Shown here piece by piece: positions 34,492 through 41,771 of a stretch of DNA of 64,000 bases. The notes beneath the pieces are model-generated. The model searched no databases and was not told the origin of the DNA. It was given only the letters and a program-made list of their open reading frames with translations. Positions within the stretch are counted from its first letter, which is position 1; each line of letters begins with the position of its first letter. The position numbers and the translations under genes were made by a program. The stretch covers positions 12,628-76,627 of the forward strand of contig JAFWZH010000258.1 in NCBI GenBank assembly GCA_017522515.1, in the 5' to 3' direction. This DNA comes from Clostridia bacterium (GTDB taxonomy: Bacteria > Bacillota_A > Clostridia > UBA1212 > UBA1255).

Positions 34492-35540
34492 TGTACAAAA
34501 TAGCTAAAGACCGTTTACCTGAATTATACGCGGCAGTTTCAGCAATTAAGAATATTTATGTTCCCGTAGAAAGTGCAAATCAATGCCTTTTTGAGCAATG
34601 GACACCTACAAGCAACGTAAACATTGATTGCCTTAAAACTGTTAAGTCAGCAAAAGAATTGTTTTTCCCACAAAGTGAAAATCTTATTTCGTTTAAAGTT
34701 ACAGGTAAAAACATAGATATTATTGAAGATCGCGATCCTGCAGAACCTTTTGTGATTTTCGGTGTGCGTGCATGTGACGCTAAGAGCTTTGAAGTACTCG
34801 ATAACGTATTTTTAAGCGAGCCCGTTGATACTTTTTACAAGAGCAGAAGAGAAAACGGCGTTATAGTTACGATGGCTTGCAACGAACCCGAAGAAACTTG
34901 TTTCTGTGGTGCATTCGGAATAAATGCGGCTAACCCACAAGGTGGCGACGTAACTACATGGTTGGTTGGCGATATTCTGTATTGGAAAGCTGAAACAGCA
35001 AAAGGTGAAGAGCTTACAAAAGCACTCGCAAATGTTTTGGAGAGCGCAGAAAGTTCCGACGAGGCAAAAGTAGAAGCAGCAAAGAGTGCAATAGAAAATA
35101 TTTTGAATAAGTTGCCTCTTAAGGACTTGGATCTTTCATATTTCAGTGGTGAGCACTTAACTACCAAGCTTAACGATGTTTTCTATGCTGAACAATGGAA
35201 AGAACTTTACAAAGCATGTCTTGGTTGCGGCACATGTACTTTCGTGTGTCCTACTTGCCAATGCTATGATATAAGAGATTTTGATACGGGACACGGAGTA
35301 AAAAGATTCCGTTGCTGGGATTCTTGCATGTTCTCTGATTTTACAAAGTGTGCACACGGAAATCCCCGTACAAGTCAAATGGAGCGTTTCCGTCAGCGCT
35401 TTATGCACAAGCTGGTTTATTATCCGGCTAATAATGACGGTTTGTATTCATGCGTAGGCTGTGGCAGATGTTTGTCAAAATGCCCCGTATCTTTGAATAT
35501 TGTAAAAGTAATTAAATCTTTCGGAGGTGAATCGAAATGA
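34488..35540 (+). CDS. AsrA/FloxB-like iron-sulfur subunit
   Basis: 350 residues with an N-terminal domain of the anaerobic sulfite reductase A / hydrogenase beta type (FVIFGVRACDAKSFEVLDNV, ACNEPEETCFCG). Two C-terminal [4Fe-4S] motifs follow, CLGCGTCTFVCPTCQC and CVGCGRCLSKCP. It pairs with the following AsrB-like FAD subunit, as AsrA pairs with AsrB. No siroheme subunit (AsrC) is present, so sulfite reduction is unlikely. Starts in a 4-bp overlap (ATGA). Confidence 0.85.
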   Translation: MMYKIAKDRLPELYAAVSAIKNIYVPVESANQCLFEQWTPTSNVNIDCLKTVKSAKELFFPQSENLISFKVTGKNIDIIEDRDPAEPFVIFGVRACDAKSFEVLDNVFLSEPVDTFYKSRRENGVIVTMACNEPEETCFCGAFGINAANPQGGDVTTWLVGDILYWKAETAKGEELTKALANVLESAESSDEAKVEAAKSAIENILNKLPLKDLDLSYFSGEHLTTKLNDVFYAEQWKELYKACLGCGTCTFVCPTCQCYDIRDFDTGHGVKRFRCWDSCMFSDFTKCAHGNPRTSQMERFRQRFMHKLVYYPANNDGLYSCVGCGRCLSKCPVSLNIVKVIKSFGGESK

Positions 35541-36364
35541 ATCCCGATGCATTAATACCTCAGCTTGGTATAGTTACTGACATTCGTCAGGATACACCGG
35601 ATGTTAAAACATTTCGTGTAAATGCTCCCGGTGGCGGTAAGTGCTTTGAGCATATGCCGGGACAGTGCGCAATGCTGTCAATTCCCGGAGTAGGTGAGGC
35701 GATGTTCTCAATAACTTCTTCGCCCACAAATAAAGAATTTATGGAATTCAGTATTAAGCGTTGCGGACAGCTTACTGATTGGCTCCATCAAATGGAGGTA
35801 GGTCAGACAGTTACAATTCGCGGACCTTACGGACGTAATTTCCCGGTTGAAGAAGAGCTTAAAGGTAAAGATTTGCTCTTTATTGCCGGCGGTATTGGAT
35901 TGGCACCGCTTCGTTCCGTAATCGATTACTGTCTTGCAAACCGTGCAAATTACGGTAAAATCGATATAGTTTACGGTTCTCGTTCAGCAGATGATTTGGT
36001 AGATTATGACCAGATTTGCAATGATTGGATGAAAGCAGAAAACGTAAATGTTCACCTTACCATAGACAGACCTCAAGAGGGTTGGGAAGGACATGTAGGT
36101 TTTGTTCCTGCTTACGTAAAAGAGCTTAATTTTGATACTAACAAAACGGCGCTCCTTTGCGGTCCTCCGATAATGATTAAGTTTACATTGGCATCTCTGC
36201 AGGAGATGGGCTACGATAAGACTCAAGTTTATACAACAATGGAACTTCGTATGAAGTGCGGCATAGGAAAATGTGGCCGTTGTAACATAGGATCGAAGTA
36301 CGTTTGCAAAGACGGACCGGTATTCCGTTGCGACCAGTTGGATGAACTCCCGAATGAGTATTAA
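35537..36364 (+). CDS. AsrB/FloxA-like FAD- and NAD(P)H-binding subunit
   Basis: 275 residues of the ferredoxin-NADP reductase fold. FAD part with MPGQCAMLSI and MFSITSSP, NAD(P) part with FIAGGIGLAPLRSVI and ALLCGPPIMI, and a C-terminal PyrK-like [2Fe-2S] site (CGIGKCGRCNIG plus a further Cys). It is the entry point for NAD(P)H electrons into the complex. Starts in a 4-bp overlap with the AsrA-like gene. The cofactor preference (NADH or NADPH) cannot be read safely. Confidence 0.88.
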   Translation: MNPDALIPQLGIVTDIRQDTPDVKTFRVNAPGGGKCFEHMPGQCAMLSIPGVGEAMFSITSSPTNKEFMEFSIKRCGQLTDWLHQMEVGQTVTIRGPYGRNFPVEEELKGKDLLFIAGGIGLAPLRSVIDYCLANRANYGKIDIVYGSRSADDLVDYDQICNDWMKAENVNVHLTIDRPQEGWEGHVGFVPAYVKELNFDTNKTALLCGPPIMIKFTLASLQEMGYDKTQVYTTMELRMKCGIGKCGRCNIGSKYVCKDGPVFRCDQLDELPNEY

Positions 36365-36400
36365 TACTAATTATTTTTACAGAAAGTGAAGGCAAAAAAC

Positions 36401-37075
36401 ATGGAAAATATGGTAAATGTATTTATAATGGGCAAAAAGTATTCCGTACCGTCGGAGCTTACAATTATGGACGCTATGGAATATGCCGGCTATCAGCTTG
36501 TACGCGGATGCGGATGCCGTAACGGATTCTGCGGAGCATGTGCTTCGGTTTACAGAATAAAAGGCGATCCTGAACTCAAGGTTTGTCTTGCTTGTCAAAC
36601 AAAGGTAGAAGAGAATATGTACGTAGCACAAATTCCTTTCTTCCCGGTTGTTAAACAGACTTATGATATTAACGAAATTCGTCCAACAGAGAGCATAATG
36701 ATGCAGCTTTATCCCGAGATTTACAGTTGTATCGGCTGTAATGCTTGTACAAAGAGCTGTACACAGAGTCTTAATACAATGCAGTACATAGCATACGCAC
36801 AAAGAGGCGAATATGCTAAGTGCGCAGAGGAGTCTTTTGACTGCGTAATGTGCGGAATTTGTTCCTCACGTTGCCCGGCTCAAATTTCTCACCCTCAGGT
36901 AGCTCTTCTTGCAAGAAGACTTACAGGAAAGTATATTGCGCCTAAGGCAGAACACCTTGAAAAAAGAGCAGCAGAAATTGCAAACGGTGATTTTGAACAG
37001 TCTATGAAAGAGCTTATGGCAAAGCCTATAGATGAGCTTAAAGACATGTACAATCACAGAGATATAGAGAAATAA
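36401..37075 (+). CDS. TfrB/SdhB-like iron-sulfur protein of a soluble fumarate reductase
   Basis: 224 residues: a plant-type ferredoxin domain (C37, C39, C44, C47 and C62/C65) followed by two [4Fe-4S] motifs (CIGCNACTKSC, C110-C120; CVMCGICSSRC, C148-C158). This is the electron-transfer subunit for the next flavoprotein. Methanogen thiol:fumarate reductase TfrB has this same front half fused to an HdrB-like CCG domain; here the CCG domain is absent, while a separate HdrB lies in the operon. Quinone-reactive SdhB has a 3Fe-4S motif and membrane partners, both missing. Start ATG 36401 with AAGG upstream. Confidence 0.85.
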   Translation: MENMVNVFIMGKKYSVPSELTIMDAMEYAGYQLVRGCGCRNGFCGACASVYRIKGDPELKVCLACQTKVEENMYVAQIPFFPVVKQTYDINEIRPTESIMMQLYPEIYSCIGCNACTKSCTQSLNTMQYIAYAQRGEYAKCAEESFDCVMCGICSSRCPAQISHPQVALLARRLTGKYIAPKAEHLEKRAAEIANGDFEQSMKELMAKPIDELKDMYNHRDIEK

Positions 37076-37088
37076 GGAGGAAAGCAAA

Positions 37089-38717
37089 ATGAGCGATGCA
37101 TTTTATACACAGGAGATGCTGGATTCAATAAAGAAGGTTGAAGCAAGTCGTGCATCACGTATCGGTTTTGAACCAAGAAGAATGACAGCAGAGGAAAAGG
37201 AAGCTTTACTTGCAAAATTCCATCCTGATTATAAGAAAGAAAATTTTGCCACATTGGAAATGGGTCCTAATAAAGGTGAACAGGTTCCTACTGAGCTTGC
37301 TGCATTGTTGCAGGCACACAGCCGCATAAATCCCGATGAAATCGATTTAAGCCATGCAGATTATGATGTTGATGTTCTCGTAATCGGCGGAGGCGGAGCA
37401 GGTTCTTCTGCAGCAGTTATGGCACATGAGAACGGTGCTAATGTTATGATAGTAACAAAGCTTCGTCACGGTGATGCAAATACTATGATGGCAGAGGGCG
37501 GTATTCAGGCTGCAGATAAAGAAAACGACTCACCTATGACTCACTACGTTGACGCTTTAGGTGGCGGACACTTCAAAAACGTTCCGGAGTTGTTATATAA
37601 ACTTGTTACAGACGGCCCCGGCGCAGTTAAGTGGCTTAACGATTTGGGCGTTATGTTTGATAAAGAAGAAGACGGCACAATGGTTACAACACATGGCGGC
37701 GGTACATCAAGGAAGAGAATGCACGCAGCAAAAGACTATTCCGGTGCTGAAATCATGCGTGTTCTTCGTGATGAAGTTATTAACAGACAGATTCCTGTTG
37801 TTGACTATACAGCAGCAGTAGAGCTTATTCTTGACGAAAACGGCAAGGCAGCCGGCGCTGTTCTTATGAATATGGAGACGCATGAAATCCTTATTGCAAA
37901 GGCAAAGACAGTTGTTATTGCTACAGGTGGTGCAGGAAGACTTCACTATCAAGGATTCCCCACATCAAATCACTACGGTGCTACAGCTGATGGTCTTGTG
38001 CTTGCATACCGTGTAGGTGCTCCGCTTTTGTATGCGTATACATTGCAGTACCATCCTACAGGTGTTGCTTTCCCCGCACAGATTTTCGGTGCTCTCGTTA
38101 CGGAAAAGGTTCGCTCTCTCGGAGCAATGCTTATTAACGTAGAGGGAGAAGCATTTATGCATCCTCTTGAGACACGTGACGTTTCTGCTGCTTCTATTAT
38201 TCGTGAGTGCAAAGAAAGAGGCAAGGGTGTACCTACTCCGGATGGTTACGGTATATGGCTCGACACTCCTATGATTGAAGAAATTCACGGTAAGGGTGCC
38301 ATTGAGAAGAGAATTCCTGCTATGCTCCGTATGTTTATGAAATACGGTTATGATATGAGAGAAAAACCGATTTTGATTTATCCTACACTTCACTATCAAA
38401 ATGGTGGTATCAAAATAGGTGCTGACGGTATGTCAGAGGTAGAGAACCTCTTTGTTGCAGGTGAGGCTGTCGGAGGAATCCACGGTGAAAACAGACTTAT
38501 GGGTAACTCACTTCTCGATATTATTGTATTCGGACGTAATGCCGGCGTTCACGCTGCAGCTAAGGCAAAAACTGTTGGCGAAGTTGGTAAGTTGACTCTT
38601 GATCACGTTAAGAAATTTGACAAAGAGCTTGCTGATGCAGGCATAGTTACTGATAAAGTATCTCCTCAATTGTTGCCCAGATATACACATGGCAATCCTA
38701 AGTATGAGGCTAAATAA
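37089..38717 (+). CDS. Fumarate reductase flavoprotein, TfrA/FrdA-like
   Basis: 542 residues. An N-terminal extension of about 92 residues precedes the FAD site VLVIGGGGAGSSAAV (97-111). Core motifs: MMAEGGIQAA, ATGGAGRLHY, the substrate-binding QYHPTGV, and ENRLMGNSLLDIIVFGR with the catalytic-loop Arg. Where FrdA/SdhA have the His that binds FAD covalently (SHT), this has ANT (Asn131), so FAD should be non-covalent, as in L-aspartate oxidase and TfrA. No nadA/nadC neighbours, so an NAD-biosynthetic role is less likely. GGAGG before ATG, 14 bp after the Fe-S gene. Predicted to reduce fumarate to succinate in the cytoplasm. Confidence 0.88.
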   Translation: MSDAFYTQEMLDSIKKVEASRASRIGFEPRRMTAEEKEALLAKFHPDYKKENFATLEMGPNKGEQVPTELAALLQAHSRINPDEIDLSHADYDVDVLVIGGGGAGSSAAVMAHENGANVMIVTKLRHGDANTMMAEGGIQAADKENDSPMTHYVDALGGGHFKNVPELLYKLVTDGPGAVKWLNDLGVMFDKEEDGTMVTTHGGGTSRKRMHAAKDYSGAEIMRVLRDEVINRQIPVVDYTAAVELILDENGKAAGAVLMNMETHEILIAKAKTVVIATGGAGRLHYQGFPTSNHYGATADGLVLAYRVGAPLLYAYTLQYHPTGVAFPAQIFGALVTEKVRSLGAMLINVEGEAFMHPLETRDVSAASIIRECKERGKGVPTPDGYGIWLDTPMIEEIHGKGAIEKRIPAMLRMFMKYGYDMREKPILIYPTLHYQNGGIKIGADGMSEVENLFVAGEAVGGIHGENRLMGNSLLDIIVFGRNAGVHAAAKAKTVGEVGKLTLDHVKKFDKELADAGIVTDKVSPQLLPRYTHGNPKYEAK

Positions 38718-38739
38718 GAAAAGAGGCAAATTATAAGCA

Positions 38740-40026
38740 ATGGATATTATTGACAAAATATTTTCATTAGGTGCAGTCGGCAGTACAACCATTGTGCTTT
38801 GCGGAGCAATGTTGATAGCGTTTATCGGTTATGCATTAGGTAGCATAAAAATCAAAGGCGTATCCTTGGGAACAGCCGGTGTATTTTTAATGGCTTTACT
38901 TTTCGGTTACTTGTTTACATTGCCGGTATTGAAGGATGTTCCGATTATAGGAAAATTCTTTATTGAAGATGCCACAGCAGGTGCGGTAAGCAAGTACAAG
39001 ATGTTAAGCTCAATAGGATTGGTATTATTTGTTACGGCAGTAGGTTTTATAGCAGGTCCGAGCTTCTTTAAAAATCTTAAAAAGAATGCAAAATCTTACG
39101 TTCTTTTGGGAGTGTTGATTGTAGGTTCAGGCGCGCTTGTGTGTGCATTGTTCTCTTTGATAAAGGGAAGTGCTTACGGTACCGGAATTATGTCAGGTGC
39201 ATTAACAAGTACTCCCGGTTTCTCTGCATCACAAGAAGCCGTTTCAAGTTCAAATCCTGACCAATTGGGACTTGTTGCTTTAGGTCATGCAGTTGCATAT
39301 CCTTTCGGAGTGGTTGGTGTTGTGTTGTTTGTACAACTGATACCTAAATTCTTAAAAGCAGACATGGCAAAAGAAAGAGAACTTATGAAAGTAGGTACGG
39401 AGTCTGTCGTTGAAGAGAAAAAAGAAACTAAGAAGCTTTTTGAGCTTGACGAATTCGGACTTGGCGCATTTGGATTGGCTGTTGTTTTGGGAATTTTTCT
39501 CGGTTCAATAAAAATTCCTCTTTCAGGCTCAGGCTATGCAGAGGGTGCAGCAACATTCTCTTTGGGTAATACAGGCGGTCCGCTTATAATGGCGCTTATT
39601 TTGGGACACTTTGGCAGAATGGGCAAGTTAAGTTTAAAAGTTCCGGAGAAGACTCTTAAAGTATTCCGTGAATTTGGTTTAATGCTTTTCTTGTTGGGTG
39701 CAGGCGTTGAAGGTGGAGTTGAGCTTGTTGACCAAATAAAGCAATCCTCTGACGGAGCAATGATTATTTTATATGGTTTTGTCAGTGGAGCATTAATGAC
39801 AATTATTCCTATGATTATCGGATACGTTATTGCAAGAAAACTTCTCAAAATGAGTATGCTTAACGCATTGGGCTCAATTACAGGAGGTATGACAAGTACA
39901 CCTGCTTTAGGAACACTTATAAATGTTGCCGGTACAGATGATGTTGCAGCTGCTTATGCGTCAACATATCCTGTTGCCCTTGTTCTTGTAGTTCTTGCAT
40001 CACAGCTTATAGCTGTACTCATATAA
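38740..40026 (+). CDS. AspT/YidE-superfamily transporter, probable C4-dicarboxylate carrier
   Basis: 428 residues with about 10-11 membrane segments in two homologous halves. Each half has the family signature: TSTPGFSASQEA (first) and GGMTSTPALGTL (second). AspT of Tetragenococcus exchanges aspartate for alanine. This protein lacks the central TrkA_C domains and is shorter; a hydrophilic loop (about 215-235) replaces them. As the last gene of the malate-fumarate-succinate operon, a role in succinate export or dicarboxylate exchange is the best guess. Followed by a strong terminator. Confidence 0.8.
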   Translation: MDIIDKIFSLGAVGSTTIVLCGAMLIAFIGYALGSIKIKGVSLGTAGVFLMALLFGYLFTLPVLKDVPIIGKFFIEDATAGAVSKYKMLSSIGLVLFVTAVGFIAGPSFFKNLKKNAKSYVLLGVLIVGSGALVCALFSLIKGSAYGTGIMSGALTSTPGFSASQEAVSSSNPDQLGLVALGHAVAYPFGVVGVVLFVQLIPKFLKADMAKERELMKVGTESVVEEKKETKKLFELDEFGLGAFGLAVVLGIFLGSIKIPLSGSGYAEGAATFSLGNTGGPLIMALILGHFGRMGKLSLKVPEKTLKVFREFGLMLFLLGAGVEGGVELVDQIKQSSDGAMIILYGFVSGALMTIIPMIIGYVIARKLLKMSMLNALGSITGGMTSTPALGTLINVAGTDDVAAAYASTYPVALVLVVLASQLIAVLI

Positions 40027-40053
40027 GTATTTGTATAAGAGTATTTTGTTTTT

Positions 40054-40092
40054 AAAAGCAGAGCTTGTCTTGTTGATAAGTTCTGCTTTTTG
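40054..40092 (+). terminator. Terminator of the malate-to-succinate operon
   Basis: 13-bp stem (40054-40066 with 40078-40090, one G-U), 11-nt loop, then T run. Confidence 0.85.
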
Positions 40093-40095
40093 AAT

Positions 40096-41076
40096 ATGCG
40101 GCGTAATTTAACAACTTTTGGAGATAATAAAAAAGACAGGAGAAGCAATGGAAGCAGCAAAAAAGAACGATTAAAAAAAATATTGATTTCATTCTTAATT
40201 GCCGTATTTATAACGGTTATTGTTGTTATACCATTGTTGACTGCAGTTGTTTACAATATTATTTTTGACAGACGATTTGAGCTTGATGAAGAAAATGCAT
40301 ATTCCGTAGAAGATTTTAAAGAACTACGGGTAGATAATTGCAACTTTAACTCGGATAACGGGCAAAAGCTTGCAGGATATAAATACTATAAAGAAAATAA
40401 CAGCAAGGCAAAAGGCGTTATAGTTATTGCTCACGGAATGGGTTGCGGAGGGCAAAACGCTTTTATGGAAGTTGCGGATGCTTTTACCTCAGCAGGTTAT
40501 TTAGTGTTTTCTTATGACGCTACAGGTAACGGGGCCAGTGAAGGTGACGGAATAGGTGGGTTGCCTCAAGGTGTTGCCGATATGGATTATGCACTGAAAT
40601 TTATAAAAAAACAGCAGGAATACAAAGATTTGCCTATTATGTTATTTGGTCATAGTTGGGGAGCGTATTCCGTATGTGCTGTGCTGAATTTCCATAATGA
40701 TATTGATGCGGTTATATCTGTAGCCGGCTTTAACCAATCGTCAGATTTGTTGAAACAACAAGGCGAAAAGTACACCGGTGCAGCCGTAAATTTGCTTTTA
40801 CCATATGTTAAAGGATATGAGAGATTACTTTTTGGCAAGTACGCGAGTGCTACAGCCATGGGTGGTTTTGAAAAAACAGACACACGGATAATGGTAATGC
40901 ACAGCAAAGATGATGTTACTGTTCCTGTAAAATACGGTTATGAAAAGTATCATGATAAATATAAAAATTCAGATAGATTTGTTTTTGAACTTTTTGACGA
41001 CAAAGGTCATTTTGCAAAATTTGATGGTGAATTAATAGAAATCTTTATATCTTTTTACGATAAATCTCTTGAATGA
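40096..41076 (+). CDS. Membrane-anchored alpha/beta hydrolase
   Basis: 326 residues with a basic N terminus, one membrane helix (about 28-52) and an alpha/beta-hydrolase domain. Oxyanion strand VIVIAHGMGCGG, nucleophile elbow GHSWG, acid in MHSKDDVTVPV and His in DDKGHFAKF form a complete triad. Substrate unknown; the family includes esterases and peptidases. The start is uncertain: ATG 40096 is in the tail of the preceding terminator and no ribosome binding site is visible, so translation may be weak or leaderless. Confidence 0.75.
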   Translation: MRRNLTTFGDNKKDRRSNGSSKKERLKKILISFLIAVFITVIVVIPLLTAVVYNIIFDRRFELDEENAYSVEDFKELRVDNCNFNSDNGQKLAGYKYYKENNSKAKGVIVIAHGMGCGGQNAFMEVADAFTSAGYLVFSYDATGNGASEGDGIGGLPQGVADMDYALKFIKKQQEYKDLPIMLFGHSWGAYSVCAVLNFHNDIDAVISVAGFNQSSDLLKQQGEKYTGAAVNLLLPYVKGYERLLFGKYASATAMGGFEKTDTRIMVMHSKDDVTVPVKYGYEKYHDKYKNSDRFVFELFDDKGHFAKFDGELIEIFISFYDKSLE

Positions 41077-41146
41077 GAATATTCGGACTTTTTTGTTATT
41101 TTCTGCATAGAATATAAAAAACAGTTATTAAAGGGAGTTTTTTGTA

Positions 41147-41368
41147 ATGTATACAGAGAAAACAAAAGTGCGCGAAATAATGCATTTGCCGGGAATATTG
41201 CAAATTGTGGAAAAATACACCAAAAGAAGAATTAATATGGCAACATTGAAAATGGGTGCAAATCTTACGATAAAGACAGTAGGGGAATATCTTCATTGGA
41301 CGCAAGAGCAATTCAAAGAGGTTCTTACGGAGCTTAACAGTCTAAATAATAATTTAAAAAATAAATAA
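41147..41368 (+). CDS. Small helical protein, possibly DUF1858-like
   Basis: 73 residues, start with AAAGGGAG upstream. The pattern (KVREIMHLPGILQIVEKY, then a gap, then TVGEYLHWTQEQFKEVLTEL) resembles the small DUF1858/ScdA N-terminal fold, but the usual Cys pair is absent. It lies just upstream of the iron-regulated feo promoter. Function unknown; the family match is tentative. Confidence 0.5.
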   Translation: MYTEKTKVREIMHLPGILQIVEKYTKRRINMATLKMGANLTIKTVGEYLHWTQEQFKEVLTELNSLNNNLKNK

Positions 41369-41375
41369 AAAAGTC

Positions 41376-41428
41376 TTGACAAGGCAGTTAGGATGTGCTA
41401 ACATATGGAATGGTTAGTTAAGACTAAC
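41376..41428 (+). promoter_or_regulatory. feo promoter with two DtxR-like inverted repeats
   Basis: TTGACA (41376-41381), 17 bp, TAACAT (41399-41404). Box 1 GTTAG-N6-CTAAC (41387-41402) covers the spacer and start of the -10. Box 2 GTTAG-N6-CTAAC (41413-41428) lies just downstream near the transcription start. Both positions suit repression by a metal-bound regulator. Confidence 0.7.
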
Positions 41429-41482
41429 TGTACTTTTTCAATTTGATGAGAAATTGATGATTTTATATGAGGAGGCTATGAC

Positions 41483-41704
41483 ATGTCTACATTAAGAGAC
41501 GTGAAAATCGGTAAAACTGTCACTGTTGTTAAACTGTGGGGTGAAGGTGCCGTGAAACGCAGAATAATGGATATGGGCATTACGAAGGGAGTAAAAGTAA
41601 CGGTTAGAAAAGTTGCTCCGTTAGGAGATCCGATTGAGATAACTGTAAGGGGATATGAACTCTCAATAAGAAAAGCAGATGCTGAAATGATTGAAGTGCA
41701 GTAA
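41483..41704 (+). CDS. feoA: Ferrous iron transport protein A
   Basis: 73 residues, SH3-like FeoA fold: GKTVTVVKLWGEGAVKRRIM, DMGITKGVKVTVRKVAPLGD, EITVRGYELSIRKADA. FeoA assists the GTP-driven Fe2+ transporter FeoB on its cytoplasmic side. GAGGAGG precedes the ATG. First gene of feoA-feoB-Cys peptide, under the iron-box promoter at 41376. Confidence 0.93.
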   Translation: MSTLRDVKIGKTVTVVKLWGEGAVKRRIMDMGITKGVKVTVRKVAPLGDPIEITVRGYELSIRKADAEMIEVQ

Positions 41705-41719
41705 TTTTTTTAAAAATAA

Positions 41720-41735
41720 GTTAGTTTTGGCTAAC
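41720..41735 (+). promoter_or_regulatory. Third iron-box-like inverted repeat, between feoA and feoB
   Basis: GTTAG-N6-CTAAC within AAGTTAG-N6-CTAACTT; same spacing as the two boxes at the feo promoter. It may control internal initiation or act as a roadblock. Confidence 0.6.
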
Positions 41736-41771
41736 TTGATTTACATATAATAAAAAGAGAGGAAAATAAAA

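Noticed and set aside
34488..36364. Anaerobic sulfite reductase (asrAB)
   Set aside because: The A and B subunits resemble AsrA/AsrB, but the siroheme subunit AsrC is absent and the genes are embedded in an hdr-flox operon.
37089..38717. L-aspartate oxidase (nadB)
   Set aside because: The FAD motif is similar, but there is no nadA or nadC, and the operon context and Fe-S partner support fumarate reductase.
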